Below, one piece after another: positions 16,975 through 25,881 of a stretch of DNA of 64,000 nucleotides. The position numbers and the translations under genes were made by a program. Where the stretch lies: the NCBI GenBank assembly GCA_900471605.1, contig UCEY01000004.1, forward strand, positions 142,436 to 206,435, in the 5' to 3' direction. The notes under the pieces are model-generated. The model worked only from the letters and a program-made list of their open reading frames with translations, made no database searches and was not told where the DNA came from. The stretch is from Hyphomicrobiales bacterium (GTDB lineage Bacteria; Pseudomonadota; Alphaproteobacteria; Rhizobiales; Rhizobiaceae). Numbering within the stretch: the stretch's first letter is position 1; every line of letters begins with the position of its first letter.

Positions 16975-17880
16975 ATGCGCATTAACTGCGAAATATTCGA
17001 CCTTCGCGCATTTCAGGCCGTGGTCGAACTGGAGAGTTTCCACCGGGCATCAGAAGCGCTGAATATTTCGCAGCCAGCGCTGACACGCCGCATTCAGAAA
17101 CTCGAGCAGGCTGTTGGGATCACACTTCTCGAACGCACCACGAGACATGTCGCGCCAACCGCAGCAGGTCAGGAGATAATGCCGCTGGTAAAGCGAATGC
17201 TGGAAGAGTTTGACGGCTCGCTGTTTGCTATGAAGGACAGCGGATCACAGCGGCGCGGGCTGGTGACAATGGCCTGCGTGCCAACGGCGGCTTTCTACTT
17301 TCTGCCCACCGTCATCAAGGCGTTCAACAAGGATTATCCGCATATACGATTCAGGATCCGTGATCTAACTGCGAATGAGGGATTGCAGGCCGTTGCGCGG
17401 GGCGAAGTCGAGTTCGGAATCAATCTGATGGGCAATTCCGATCCCGAACTCTCATTCGAGCCGCTCATTGATGATCCCTTCGTGCTGGCGATCAGACGCG
17501 ATCATCCGCTCGCCGCGTTTGACGAAATTCAGTGGCCGCAACTGGCAGGCCACCATCTTGTCGTCGTCGATCGGTCAAGCGGCAATCGGACTTTGCTCGA
17601 CTCCGCTCTCGCTCGCTCGAACCTGAAGCTCGACTGGTTCTATGAGGTCACTCACCTGAATACGTCGCTGGGTCTGGTCGAAGCGGGACTGGGAATCTCC
17701 GTTCTTCCGCAGTTGGCAACGCCTCAGGACGAACATCCGTTTCTCGTGACGCGACCTATCGTCAATCCGGTAGTGACGCGAACGATCGGCGTTGTGAGAC
17801 GCAAAAGCGCGACTCTGTCGCCTGCTGCTGATCGCTTTATTCAAATGCTGCTGACAGTCTGGAAGCGCGCTGAAAACTGA
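16975..17880 (+). CDS. LysR family transcriptional regulator
   Basis: This 301-residue LysR regulator has the N-terminal helix-turn-helix FHRASEALNISQPALTRRIQ, followed by KLEQAVGITLLERTTRHVAP, and a periplasmic-binding-like effector domain ending GVVRRKSATLSPAADRFIQM. It precedes the tannase-family gene on the same strand. An 11-bp inverted repeat between them, whose half-site recurs upstream of the convergent isomerase/Tct operon, makes local control of both units likely. LysR proteins commonly regulate aromatic catabolism (for example GalR), but the effector here is unknown. Confidence 0.92.
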   Translation: MRINCEIFDLRAFQAVVELESFHRASEALNISQPALTRRIQKLEQAVGITLLERTTRHVAPTAAGQEIMPLVKRMLEEFDGSLFAMKDSGSQRRGLVTMACVPTAAFYFLPTVIKAFNKDYPHIRFRIRDLTANEGLQAVARGEVEFGINLMGNSDPELSFEPLIDDPFVLAIRRDHPLAAFDEIQWPQLAGHHLVVVDRSSGNRTLLDSALARSNLKLDWFYEVTHLNTSLGLVEAGLGISVLPQLATPQDEHPFLVTRPIVNPVVTRTIGVVRRKSATLSPAADRFIQMLLTVWKRAEN

Positions 17881-17908
17881 TCATGTTGCATCAGCTCAAG
17901 TTATACCG

Positions 17909-17944
17909 ATGCAAATATCACATTAATAGATCCGATATTTGCAT
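17909..17944. promoter_or_regulatory. Inverted repeat upstream of tannase-family gene
   Basis: Perfect 11-bp arms ATGCAAATATC (17909-17919) and GATATTTGCAT (17934-17944) are separated by 14 nt, about 95 bp before the esterase start. The left arm recurs exactly at 25714-25724 upstream of the isomerase gene. This is a good candidate binding site for the LysR protein encoded just upstream. Confidence 0.6.
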
Positions 17945-18037
17945 TTAACCTCACTGTCTGGCCCGCGTACTGTCGGTGACGATGTTCCGGATAGGGCATC
18001 GCAACCGGCGTATGCGCCGGTTGATAGGGAGGAAATC

Positions 18038-19687
18038 ATGCGAATTTATTCGAGAACGCTTTCGCCGATGGCGTTGGCGGTCAGTGTTTTATACGCTTCA
18101 ACATCACCCGCATCGGCGCAGGCAGGCGATCCCGCTGCGCAATGCTCGGCTTTGAACTCGGTTACATTGCCTGCAGGCACGATCACTCTGCCGACATCGG
18201 GCGCAAAGGTGACATCAGCGATATTCATGGTGTCCAGCGACTTGGGGAACCAGCAAGGCGAGTTTTGCAAAGTCTTGGGCGAGACGTCACCCGTCGATCC
18301 GCAAGCGCCCAAGATATTATGGCAGGTGAACTTGCCGAGCAGCTGGAACGGGAAGCTTCTGCAATATGGCGGCGGCGGCTATAATGGCAGCATTCCGCCG
18401 ACAACAGAAAAGACCACGCTTGGCCTCGACGTGGTGCAGACCCCGCTCGCGCAAGGTTATGTCACGTTTGGCAGTGATTCGGGTCATCAGGCGCCCAATG
18501 CCGACGATGCCTCTTTCGGAAAGAACGACGAGGCCATGCTCAATTATGGCTACATGCACATCAGGAAGACGCTCGACGTGGCGAAGGCGCTCGTCGAAAA
18601 GCGCTACGCCAAGCCAATCAAGAGAGTCTATTATCAGGGCGGCTCCACAGGCGGCCGGGAAGGTTTGACGGCGGCATCCCGCTGGCCTGATGCCTATGAT
18701 GGCATTCTGACGAATTATCCCACCGCCAACTTCGTTGGTCTCAGACTTTGGGGCGCTGGTCTTGCGCGTGCCGTCTATGACGACAAATCCGCAGGATGGA
18801 TCCCTCCCAAGCTCGTCGAGACGATCGCGAAGGATGCCATTGCCAGCTGCGACGCGCTGGACGGCGCGAAGGACGGGCTCATCAGCGATGCGTCCGGCTG
18901 CCGCAAGCAATCGGCCGCACTGGTCGAAAAGCTCACCTGCAAGGCAGGCGAAACCGGTAATCCGGAAAACTGCCTTACGAAAGCCCAGATCGACCGGACC
19001 CTCAAGATCTACCACGACGGGTATACTTTGCCGTACCAACTGGCGAACGGCATCGACAGCTACCCCGGCTATAACAGCCTCGAAGGCATCCTGATGCAGC
19101 TCGGTTCGGAGCCGCAGATACGCAACCCGCCTGTCTCGGGGCCAAACGCTCATCATTCCAGCCGCTCGTTCGAATTCCTCCAGAACTTCGTCGCACGTGA
19201 CCAGCCGCTCGACCTGCTGTCCTTCGATATCCGCGATCCCGGCAAATTCAAGGATCGCATCGTCGAGCTGTCCGGCGTCATCGGCGCGACGCAGACCGAT
19301 TGGTCGGCCTTTGCCGAAAAGGGCGGCAAGATCATCTGGCTACAGGGAACCGACGACCCGAGCGTCAGCCCTCACGGCAACGCCAAACTCTACGAGGCCA
19401 TCGTTGCAAAGATGGGTCATGAGAAAGCAGCCGAATTCGTCCGCTTCTATCTCGTACCCGGCCTGGCCCACGGCGGCGGACGTTTTTCCCCCACCTGGGA
19501 CAACCTGACCGCCCTCGACAACTGGGTCGAAAACGGCGTTCCGCCAGTCAATCCGATCGTCATGGATGCGACCAAATCCGACACGCGCGGGCGCACACGT
19601 CCTCTGTGCGAATACCCCTCCTGGCCGAAATACAGGGGGACAGGCGACATGTCCCAGGCCTCCAGTTTCACCTGCGCCCGCGATTGA
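18038..19687 (+). CDS. Tannase/feruloyl esterase family protein, secreted
   Basis: This 549-residue alpha/beta hydrolase of the tannase family probably cleaves aromatic esters outside the cytoplasm. A signal peptide (MRIYSRTLSPMALAVSVLYA, cleaved near ASAQA) follows a strong ribosome site GGGAGGAAATC, which fixes the start. The nucleophile is Ser203 in QGGSTGGREG; the Asp is in GTDDPSVSP (around 439) and the His is His478 in GLAHGGG. The family's CS-D-HC signature is altered: the Cys before Ser is Gly202 and the Cys after His is Gly479, so the linking disulfide is absent. A serine hydrolase gene follows 43 nt downstream, probably in the same operon. Confidence 0.88.
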   Translation: MRIYSRTLSPMALAVSVLYASTSPASAQAGDPAAQCSALNSVTLPAGTITLPTSGAKVTSAIFMVSSDLGNQQGEFCKVLGETSPVDPQAPKILWQVNLPSSWNGKLLQYGGGGYNGSIPPTTEKTTLGLDVVQTPLAQGYVTFGSDSGHQAPNADDASFGKNDEAMLNYGYMHIRKTLDVAKALVEKRYAKPIKRVYYQGGSTGGREGLTAASRWPDAYDGILTNYPTANFVGLRLWGAGLARAVYDDKSAGWIPPKLVETIAKDAIASCDALDGAKDGLISDASGCRKQSAALVEKLTCKAGETGNPENCLTKAQIDRTLKIYHDGYTLPYQLANGIDSYPGYNSLEGILMQLGSEPQIRNPPVSGPNAHHSSRSFEFLQNFVARDQPLDLLSFDIRDPGKFKDRIVELSGVIGATQTDWSAFAEKGGKIIWLQGTDDPSVSPHGNAKLYEAIVAKMGHEKAAEFVRFYLVPGLAHGGGRFSPTWDNLTALDNWVENGVPPVNPIVMDATKSDTRGRTRPLCEYPSWPKYRGTGDMSQASSFTCARD

Positions 19688-19730
19688 TGCCATCGCAGCG
19701 GCCTAGAATCTCGTTTCAGGAAAGAACGCT

Positions 19731-20858
19731 ATGACCCAAGACTTCAACCTATCGCGACGCTCGCTGCTTGCCGCTTCCGCAGCGGGTTCGGCGGCCATGG
19801 CCGGCCTCCTTGCGCCTCGCGCCTCTGCCGCAGCCGATCCCACCTGCCCTGCCGCTCCCTCGGGCGAGCCCTGGAAATCCGTGACGGATATCTCGGCGGC
19901 TGGCTGGTCGGCTGAGAACCTCGCGAAGATGGAAGAGAAGCTCTACCCGATGGCAACGACGTCGATGGCGATCGTCCATAAGGGAGAAATCGTCTATCGC
20001 TACGGTAATATCTCCGACGTCAATTATCTTGCCTCCGCTCGCAAAAGCGTGCTTTCGATGCTGTTCGGCAAATACGTTGCGGAAGGCAAGATCGATCTCG
20101 ACATGACGATCGGCGAAATCGGGATCGAGGAAGACGGGGGACTTCTGCCGCTCGAAAAGACCGCCAAGGTCAGAGATCTGCTGATTTCCAGTTCCGGCAT
20201 TTATCATCCGGCCGGAAGTCCCGGAGGAAACGAGAACACGCCGGAGCGCGGCAAAACCGCTCCGGGCTCGACGTTTCTCTACAACAACTGGGACTTCAAC
20301 GTTCTGGGCGCGATCTTCGAGAAGCGCACCGGCCGCAAGATATTCGAAGCATTGCAGACCGATCTCGCGGAACCGCTGGGCTTCCAGGACTATGATATCG
20401 GTCGGCAGCGGATGATGGGTTACGAAAACCAGTCGCGCTATCTGGCCTACCACCTATTCCTTTCGGCGCGCGACATGGCGAAGCTCGGCCAGTTGATGCT
20501 TCAGAAAGGGAAATGGGACGGCAAGACGATCGTACCCGAAGCTTGGGTGAGCGAGAGCACGAAAATGCATGTCACGCCGGAACGGACCAAAAGCAAGGAA
20601 GGTCTCGGTTACGGCTATTTGTGGTGGATACCGACCTCGACGACCCCCGCTTTAAAAGGCTCGTTTCTGATGAACGGCAATTTTGGCCAGTTCGTGCTCT
20701 GCATGCCGGCGATCGACACCGTGATCGTCCACCGCCGCGCCGTCACCGATGAATTCGCGGTAGCGCGCAATCTCGGTAAAACCACCTACGAACCGACAAA
20801 GGTCAACGCTGCCGAGTTTCTGCAAATTGCGGAAATGGCCATCGCCTCACGCACCTAG
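19731..20858 (+). CDS. Exported serine hydrolase, class C beta-lactamase fold
   Basis: This 375-residue protein has a Tat-type signal (SRRSLLAASAAGSAAMAG, cleavage near ASAA). The catalytic S-x-x-K is in LASARKSVLSM and the Tyr motif in FLYNNWDFN. It belongs to the beta-lactamase-like esterases and 6-aminohexanoate-dimer-hydrolase type proteins. The export signal places it in the periplasm beside the tannase-family esterase encoded directly upstream. The two probably act on the same ester or amide material before transport. Not closely related to the cytoplasmic hydrolases of clusters A and B. Confidence 0.9.
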   Translation: MTQDFNLSRRSLLAASAAGSAAMAGLLAPRASAAADPTCPAAPSGEPWKSVTDISAAGWSAENLAKMEEKLYPMATTSMAIVHKGEIVYRYGNISDVNYLASARKSVLSMLFGKYVAEGKIDLDMTIGEIGIEEDGGLLPLEKTAKVRDLLISSSGIYHPAGSPGGNENTPERGKTAPGSTFLYNNWDFNVLGAIFEKRTGRKIFEALQTDLAEPLGFQDYDIGRQRMMGYENQSRYLAYHLFLSARDMAKLGQLMLQKGKWDGKTIVPEAWVSESTKMHVTPERTKSKEGLGYGYLWWIPTSTTPALKGSFLMNGNFGQFVLCMPAIDTVIVHRRAVTDEFAVARNLGKTTYEPTKVNAAEFLQIAEMAIASRT

Positions 20859-21220
20859 GGTCCGGCGTGCAGACCTGGAGCGCGTCGAGGTTAATCCCGT
20901 CGCGCGCGATCGCTATAGAAACAGCACGGGTAACGGCGGGCCTGTTATCCGTGCTGACGCGCGTCTCGGTCAAACATGCCTGTGAAATCACGCATTATCC
21001 GACCGCGGCTCGAGCGGCCGACCGGTATCCGCTTCAGGCCAGTTCGATCACGCCGTCGTTCACCATTGCCTCTGTTCATTTCAGCATCCACCGCGGAGCG
21101 CTCTAGTCGGTGTAGGAAAAGAGGCCAGCTCTCCACCGGAGACGGTTCTCGCAATCCATAAAAAATGGCGGCCCCCAATGATGCCGCCATTTCTTCGAGT
21201 ATATTTCGTGCCGTGTTGAC
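20859..21220. other. Convergent intergenic region
   Basis: About 360 bp between the serine hydrolase (plus) and tctA (minus), which converge here. The only clear structure is the hairpin at 21163-21192. Short frames across the rest have no motifs. Confidence 0.5.
21163..21192 (-). terminator. Rho-independent terminator after tctA
   Basis: Perfect 10-bp arms AAATGGCGGC and GCCGCCATTT flank a 10-nt loop. On the minus strand the stem is followed by a run of T, so it terminates the isomerase-tctCBA operon. A weaker T run on the plus strand may let it work in both directions. Confidence 0.8.
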
Positions 21221-22723
21221 CTATTCCGTAAAGACCTCGTCACGACTCTTGCGAAGACTCGGCATGAACGAGACGACGAGAACGACGACCGCGATCAGCA
21301 GCAAGGTGGCCGAGATCGGGCTGGCGATGAAGGTCATCATGTCGCCGCGCGACATCAGCAGCGCGCGACGGAAGTTTTCCTCCATCAAGCGGCCGAGCAC
21401 GAAGCCGAGCAGCAGAGGCGCCGGCTCGAAACCGAGCTTGCTTATCGAATAACCGACCAGACCGAAGACGGCGATCACGATGACCTGAACCGGCTCGGAG
21501 TTGATCGAGAAGATGCCGATGCAGCAGAACATCAGGATCGCCGGGAACATCAGCTGATACGGAACCTTGAGCAGCCGCACCCACATGCCGATCATCGGCA
21601 GGTTGATGATGAGCAGCATTAGATTGCCCACCCACATGGAAGCAATCATGCCCCAGAATAGATCCGGCGTATTGGTCATGACCAGCGGACCCGGAACGAT
21701 GCCATGAATGGTCATCGCACCGACCATCAGCGCCATGACGGCATTCGGCGGGATGCCAAGGGTGAGAAGCGGGATGAACGAGGTCTGCGCTCCTGAATTG
21801 TTGGCGCTTTCAGGTCCGGCAACGCCTTCGATCGCGCCCTTCCCGAAACGGCTTGGGTTCTTCGCGAGCTTCTTTTCCAGAGAATAAGAAGCGAAAGGCG
21901 CAAGCACGGCGCCATTGCCCGGCAGGATGCCGAGAATGGAGCCGATAATCGTGCCGCGCGCGATCGGCATTGCGGACTGCTTGAAGTCTTCCTTGCCGGG
22001 CAGGAGGCGACCGATCGTCTGGCGCACGACGTCGCGGGTCTCGACATTGTCGAGATTGCGCAGGATTTCGGCGATGCCGAAGACGCCCATCGCCAGAACG
22101 GCGAAGTCGATGCCGTCATAGAGGAAATCGAGACCGAGGGTCATGCGGTCCTGGCCGGTTTCGATATCGACGCCGACGGTGGAGAGCAGGATGCCCACGA
22201 GGATCATTGCGATCGCTTTGAGGACCGAGCCATGCGCCAGAACAACGGCGAGGACCAGACCCATCAGCATCAGGGCAAAATATTCAGACGGGCCGAAGAC
22301 CAGCGCAAGCCCGGTGAGTGGCTTTGCCAGTGCGGCAATCGTCAGCGTCGCAAACGTGCCGGCGACGAAGGAACCGATAGCGGCGATCCCCAGCGCGACA
22401 CCCGCACGGCCCTGTTTCGCCATCTGGTGACCGTCCAGCGTGGTGACGACGGCGGTTGCTTCCCCGGGAATATTGACGAGGATCGCCGTCGTCGAGCCAC
22501 CATATTGCGCGCCGTAATAGATACCGGCGAGCATGATGAGTGCTCCGACCGGGTCAAGTCCAAAGGTGATCGGCAGCAACATCGCAATCGTGGCGATTGG
22601 CCCAACGCCGGGCAAAATGCCGACCAGCGTGCCGACGATGCAGCCGATGAAGCAAAGGCCGATATTCTTGAGCGTCAGCGCGACAGCAAAGCCGAAGCCG
22701 AGGTTGGAAACAAAGTCCATCAT
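21221..22723 (-). CDS. tctA: Tripartite tricarboxylate transporter, large membrane subunit TctA
   Basis: This 500-residue protein has about 11-12 membrane helices. It shows the TctA core GVGPIATIAMLLPITFGLDP, followed by IYYGAQYGGSTTAILVNIPG and AVVTTLDGHQMAKQGRAGVAL. It forms the main channel of a proton- or sodium-driven uptake system for carboxylates that works with a small membrane subunit (TctB) and a periplasmic receptor (TctC). It lies 3 nt after tctB and ends before a clear terminator. Confidence 0.96.
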   Translation of the reverse strand: MMDFVSNLGFGFAVALTLKNIGLCFIGCIVGTLVGILPGVGPIATIAMLLPITFGLDPVGALIMLAGIYYGAQYGGSTTAILVNIPGEATAVVTTLDGHQMAKQGRAGVALGIAAIGSFVAGTFATLTIAALAKPLTGLALVFGPSEYFALMLMGLVLAVVLAHGSVLKAIAMILVGILLSTVGVDIETGQDRMTLGLDFLYDGIDFAVLAMGVFGIAEILRNLDNVETRDVVRQTIGRLLPGKEDFKQSAMPIARGTIIGSILGILPGNGAVLAPFASYSLEKKLAKNPSRFGKGAIEGVAGPESANNSGAQTSFIPLLTLGIPPNAVMALMVGAMTIHGIVPGPLVMTNTPDLFWGMIASMWVGNLMLLIINLPMIGMWVRLLKVPYQLMFPAILMFCCIGIFSINSEPVQVIVIAVFGLVGYSISKLGFEPAPLLLGFVLGRLMEENFRRALLMSRGDMMTFIASPISATLLLIAVVVLVVSFMPSLRKSRDEVFTE

Positions 22724-22726
22724 GAC

Positions 22727-23386
22727 TTATTTTACCTCATCGTGCTTGGCGACCTGCAGAGACGCAGAGGAGCCTCGCGTCGTCAGGTACAGGATCACGG
22801 CAATGCCGAACATCACGGCAGCCGTTACGCGCAGGGCGGTTTTATAGGAAATGCCGGCAAGCAGATTCTGACCGACGAAGCGCGGCAGGATCGGAATGGG
22901 CAGGTTGAGCATATCGCCGAAAAGGACCATGCAGAACGGTGTCAGCGCCAGGGCGAGAAGTACGAGATCGCGCAGCCTGGCTTCAGGTGATGCATAACCG
23001 CCAATGATGATCGCGAGTGGACCAGAGATCACAAGCCCCAATTCCGGCGTGTCCAGATTACCGAAATGCATTGGCTTGATCGTAAGCGCAAAAATGACGA
23101 TTGAGCAGGTCACCAACAGAGGGCCGCGAAGTGTCCAGATGGCTTCCTCGTAATCCGACGGCTTCGTCAGGCCGCTGATAAGGAGCGCTATGCCGCAAAT
23201 GCCGATCAAGGCTGCGATCGCCTGCGGCAGCATGGCAGGACCGACCGAGTTGAGCGTTCCGCGCGGCAAGTCGATCGTCAACCAGATTGCAAATAACGCG
23301 AGCAGGAGCAGTACAACGCCGCCCGCCACGTTTTGCGGAGATCTGATCCGTCCTGTCGGTCGGGTTGCACTATTTTGAGATGTCAT
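22727..23386 (-). CDS. tctB: Tripartite tricarboxylate transporter, small membrane subunit TctB
   Basis: This 219-residue protein has four to five hydrophobic helices (for example VAGGVVLLLLALFAIWLTID and LVTCSIVIFALTIKPMHFG) and the usual TctB N-terminal layout with GTLNSVGPAMLPQAIAAL. It is longer than the typical 140-180 residues, with an extended hydrophilic N-terminus. It lies between tctC and tctA in a minus-strand operon. The hairpin at 23467-23492 in the gap after tctC probably lowers expression of this gene and tctA relative to the receptor. Confidence 0.88.
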   Translation of the reverse strand: MTSQNSATRPTGRIRSPQNVAGGVVLLLLALFAIWLTIDLPRGTLNSVGPAMLPQAIAALIGICGIALLISGLTKPSDYEEAIWTLRGPLLVTCSIVIFALTIKPMHFGNLDTPELGLVISGPLAIIIGGYASPEARLRDLVLLALALTPFCMVLFGDMLNLPIPILPRFVGQNLLAGISYKTALRVTAAVMFGIAVILYLTTRGSSASLQVAKHDEVK

Positions 23387-23466
23387 CTTGCGTTTCCTCC
23401 TTATCGCTCAAATATCGCGATGCCCTGGAATGCTGCTCCGGATACGTTTGCTCTTGCGCTACAGAA

Positions 23467-23492
23467 AACGCTCCGGCTTATGACGGAGCGTT
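23467..23492 (-). terminator. Intercistronic hairpin between tctC and tctB
   Basis: Perfect 9-bp arms AACGCTCCG and CGGAGCGTT flank an 8-nt loop. On the minus strand the stem is followed by TTTTCTGT, a weak terminator. Its place after the receptor gene and before the membrane genes fits partial termination, giving more receptor than channel. Confidence 0.65.
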
Positions 23493-23530
23493 CTCTTCGG
23501 AAAAGCGTCCAGGGATGAGCTTTCTACAGT

Positions 23531-24511
23531 TTACTTGATGCTGATGCCGGCGGTTGCGAGGAAGCCCTTCCAACGCTCGGATTCCGCTTTCATCATGGAG
23601 GCGAATTCTGCGGGGCTATCGCCGACGAGCGTGGTTCCTTCTGCTTCGAGGCGATCCTTGATTTCCTTTGACCCCATGGCCTCGATTGTCGCTTTGCGCA
23701 GCTTCTCGTTGATAGCTGCGGGCGTGCCTTTCGGAACGACGAAGCCGTACCATGCAGCCGAAACGTAATCCGGATATCCGCTCTCGGCCACGCTCGGGGC
23801 GTTGAAACGCTTGACGCGCTCCTTTGTCGTGACGGCGAGCGGGACCATGTCGCCGCTGTCGATCAAACCAAGGACGGACGGAGCGGTGGTGATCATGAAA
23901 TCGCCACGGCCACCCAGCATGTCGTTGAGAGCCGGGCCTGCACCCTTGTAAGGTACGTGAACGGCTTGGATACCAGCCATTTTCAACAGCATCTCGGTGG
24001 CCAGATGGCTGGCTGAGCCGTTGCCGGCCGAGCCATAAGTGAGTTTGCCGGGATTTGCCTTACCGAACGCCATCAGGTCGCTGAAGCTCTTGTAGGGCGA
24101 ATTCTTTGAAACGACGACAACGAGTGGCGAGCGCGCGATCAGTGTGACCGGGTCGAATGCGGTCAGCGGATCCAGCTTCATGCTCTCGAACAGATGCGGG
24201 TTGACGACCATCGGGCCCTGGTTGGCCATCAGTACGGTGTAGCCATCCGGATCCGCTTTGGCAGCAAGCTGCGAAGCGACGTTGCCGCCTGCGGTCCCAT
24301 TGTTTTCTACGACCATCGACTGGCCGAGCTTTTCACCGACGCCATTGGCGACGAGACGGGCAATCGCGTCAGTCCCGCCGCCAGCGGCATAAGGCACGAT
24401 CAGCTTGACCGGTCGGCTCGGATAATTGTCCGATTGGGCGTAAGCCCTACCGAGAAAGGACGCGGATGCGAAGACTGCCAGCATGGCAGTGAGAACGCGA
24501 CGTTTTATCAT
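23531..24511 (-). CDS. tctC: Tripartite tricarboxylate transporter, periplasmic receptor TctC
   Basis: This 326-residue protein starts with a signal peptide (MIKRRVLTAMLAVFASASFL, cleaved near RAYAQ). The mature part begins YPSRPVKLIVPYAAGGGTDA, the classic Bug/TctC receptor pattern, and later has HVPYKGAGPALNDMLGG. These receptors bind carboxylates such as citrate or aromatic acids. The start at 24511 follows GGAGGAATACAA; the frame's nine extra upstream codons lack a ribosome site. The gene follows the GalD/PrpF-type isomerase, which hints that the imported acid and that enzyme belong to the same pathway. Confidence 0.94.
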   Translation of the reverse strand: MIKRRVLTAMLAVFASASFLGRAYAQSDNYPSRPVKLIVPYAAGGGTDAIARLVANGVGEKLGQSMVVENNGTAGGNVASQLAAKADPDGYTVLMANQGPMVVNPHLFESMKLDPLTAFDPVTLIARSPLVVVVSKNSPYKSFSDLMAFGKANPGKLTYGSAGNGSASHLATEMLLKMAGIQAVHVPYKGAGPALNDMLGGRGDFMITTAPSVLGLIDSGDMVPLAVTTKERVKRFNAPSVAESGYPDYVSAAWYGFVVPKGTPAAINEKLRKATIEAMGSKEIKDRLEAEGTTLVGDSPAEFASMMKAESERWKGFLATAGISIK

Positions 24512-24573
24512 TTGTATTCCTCCCAGTTGATGTGGCATCCCAAACGTTCTTTCGGATGCCCGGTGATTTAAAT

Positions 24574-25656
24574 TTATTCCGTGACGAGCGGCGGCACGAT
24601 CACGACCCCCTCGAAAATCCGCCGTGCGGTCCTGATCAGGCTGGCGTTGCGTACGTTTCCAGAAGCATCGAAATCGAGCTCGATCTGGATGACGCCGGAC
24701 GGATGCTCCACCATCACCGAACCGGTACCCTCCGCAGCGATCCCGTGGGCGATAGTGCCTACGGAGCGGCTTGCCACGGCAACGCAGAGCGCGCCCGTCA
24801 CCGCATGACTACGGTGCGTCTTATGCGGCAAAAGATATCGAGAGGTAATGGTCCCGTCGGAACGGCGGGGACGGGAGAGTATCCCGACCTTGGGAATGAC
24901 CGATTTGGAGACGTCTCCCAGGCCCATCCGACGACCCGCTTCAAGCCTCAATGCTTCGATCTTGGCGAAAAGCTCGGTTCGCGCGTCGAGTTCGTCCGGC
25001 ATCTCATCGCCGGAAAGATCCAGATCTTCTGCACGAAGCAGCATCATCGGCATTCCGTAGTCCGCCAACGTCACCTCTATACCGTCGATGACTTCGAGTC
25101 TCTGTCCACTTGGGAACAGCCCACTGGTCTTCGATCCCATCGCATCCATGAAGGTGAGCAGGATCGGCGCAGCAGACCCCGGGACGCCGTCGATCGTCGC
25201 GGCGCCCTGATAGTTCACGCGCCCACCTGGTGTTTGAACGATCGCACGCACGTGGGTCGACGTGTTGCGATTGAAGATGCGGACTTCGGTTTCGCCATCC
25301 ACGGCTTCCACCAATCCTGCATCGATCGCGAAAGGACCCACTCCAGACAGCATGTTTCCGCAATTCGGATTGGTGTCTACCGTGGCCTCCGTTACGGAAA
25401 CCTGCGCGAACAGATAATCCACATCTGCATCGGGTTGCGTCGAAGGCGCTACGATAGCAACCTTGCTCGTCAGCGGATGTCCGCCACCCAAGCCGTTCAA
25501 CTGAAGAATATTGGGGGAGCCCATGATCTCGATCAAGGCTCTGTCGCGAAGCGCGGGCTCCGAAGGAAGGTCACCTTCCAATAGATAGGGGCCCCGGGAC
25601 GTACCCCCACGCATCAGTACGGCCGGAACTCGGCTCTCCGACATCCACTTCATCAT
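24574..25656 (-). CDS. PrpF/GalD-family isomerase (4-oxalomesaconate tautomerase-like)
   Basis: This 360-residue protein is of the PrpF family with a diaminopimelate-epimerase-like fold. It shows PAVLMRGGTSRGPYLLEGDL, GLGGGHPLTSKVAIVAPS, the DTNPNCGNML loop with the active-site Cys, and KSVIPKVGILSRP. Within the family this arrangement resembles GalD, the tautomerase of gallate breakdown, more than the PrpF aconitate isomerase. The neighbouring tannase-family esterase supports an aromatic-ester link, but no gallate dioxygenase is present in the window. It is the first gene of the operon with tctCBA. The start could also be the internal Met at position 5. Confidence 0.87.
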   Translation of the reverse strand: MMKWMSESRVPAVLMRGGTSRGPYLLEGDLPSEPALRDRALIEIMGSPNILQLNGLGGGHPLTSKVAIVAPSTQPDADVDYLFAQVSVTEATVDTNPNCGNMLSGVGPFAIDAGLVEAVDGETEVRIFNRNTSTHVRAIVQTPGGRVNYQGAATIDGVPGSAAPILLTFMDAMGSKTSGLFPSGQRLEVIDGIEVTLADYGMPMMLLRAEDLDLSGDEMPDELDARTELFAKIEALRLEAGRRMGLGDVSKSVIPKVGILSRPRRSDGTITSRYLLPHKTHRSHAVTGALCVAVASRSVGTIAHGIAAEGTGSVMVEHPSGVIQIELDFDASGNVRNASLIRTARRIFEGVVIVPPLVTE

Positions 25657-25713
25657 GCACCATATTCACTGTCTCGATTATTGGTGAATACGGTCGCGAC
25701 ACAGAATACTCAA

Positions 25714-25740
25714 ATGCAAATATCGGCGATATTAATGCGT
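25714..25740. promoter_or_regulatory. ATGCAAATATC site upstream of isomerase-tct operon
   Basis: The 11-mer ATGCAAATATC (25714-25724), identical to the left arm of the repeat before the tannase-family gene, is followed after three bases by GATATTAATGC, giving a partial inverted repeat. It lies about 60 bp upstream of the isomerase start. Probably the same LysR protein acts at both promoters. Confidence 0.5.
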
Positions 25741-25881
25741 AATTCACATCAATTTCCGGTCCCTATCTCGGAAGTATGCGCCGCCCCGGTGACTCGCACG
25801 CTAGGGCGGCGGAAGAGACGTCTTTAGGCAGCCAGGTCGCGCAGAACGGTCTTTCCTTCACCGTGTCGTCGCGATAGGTGA

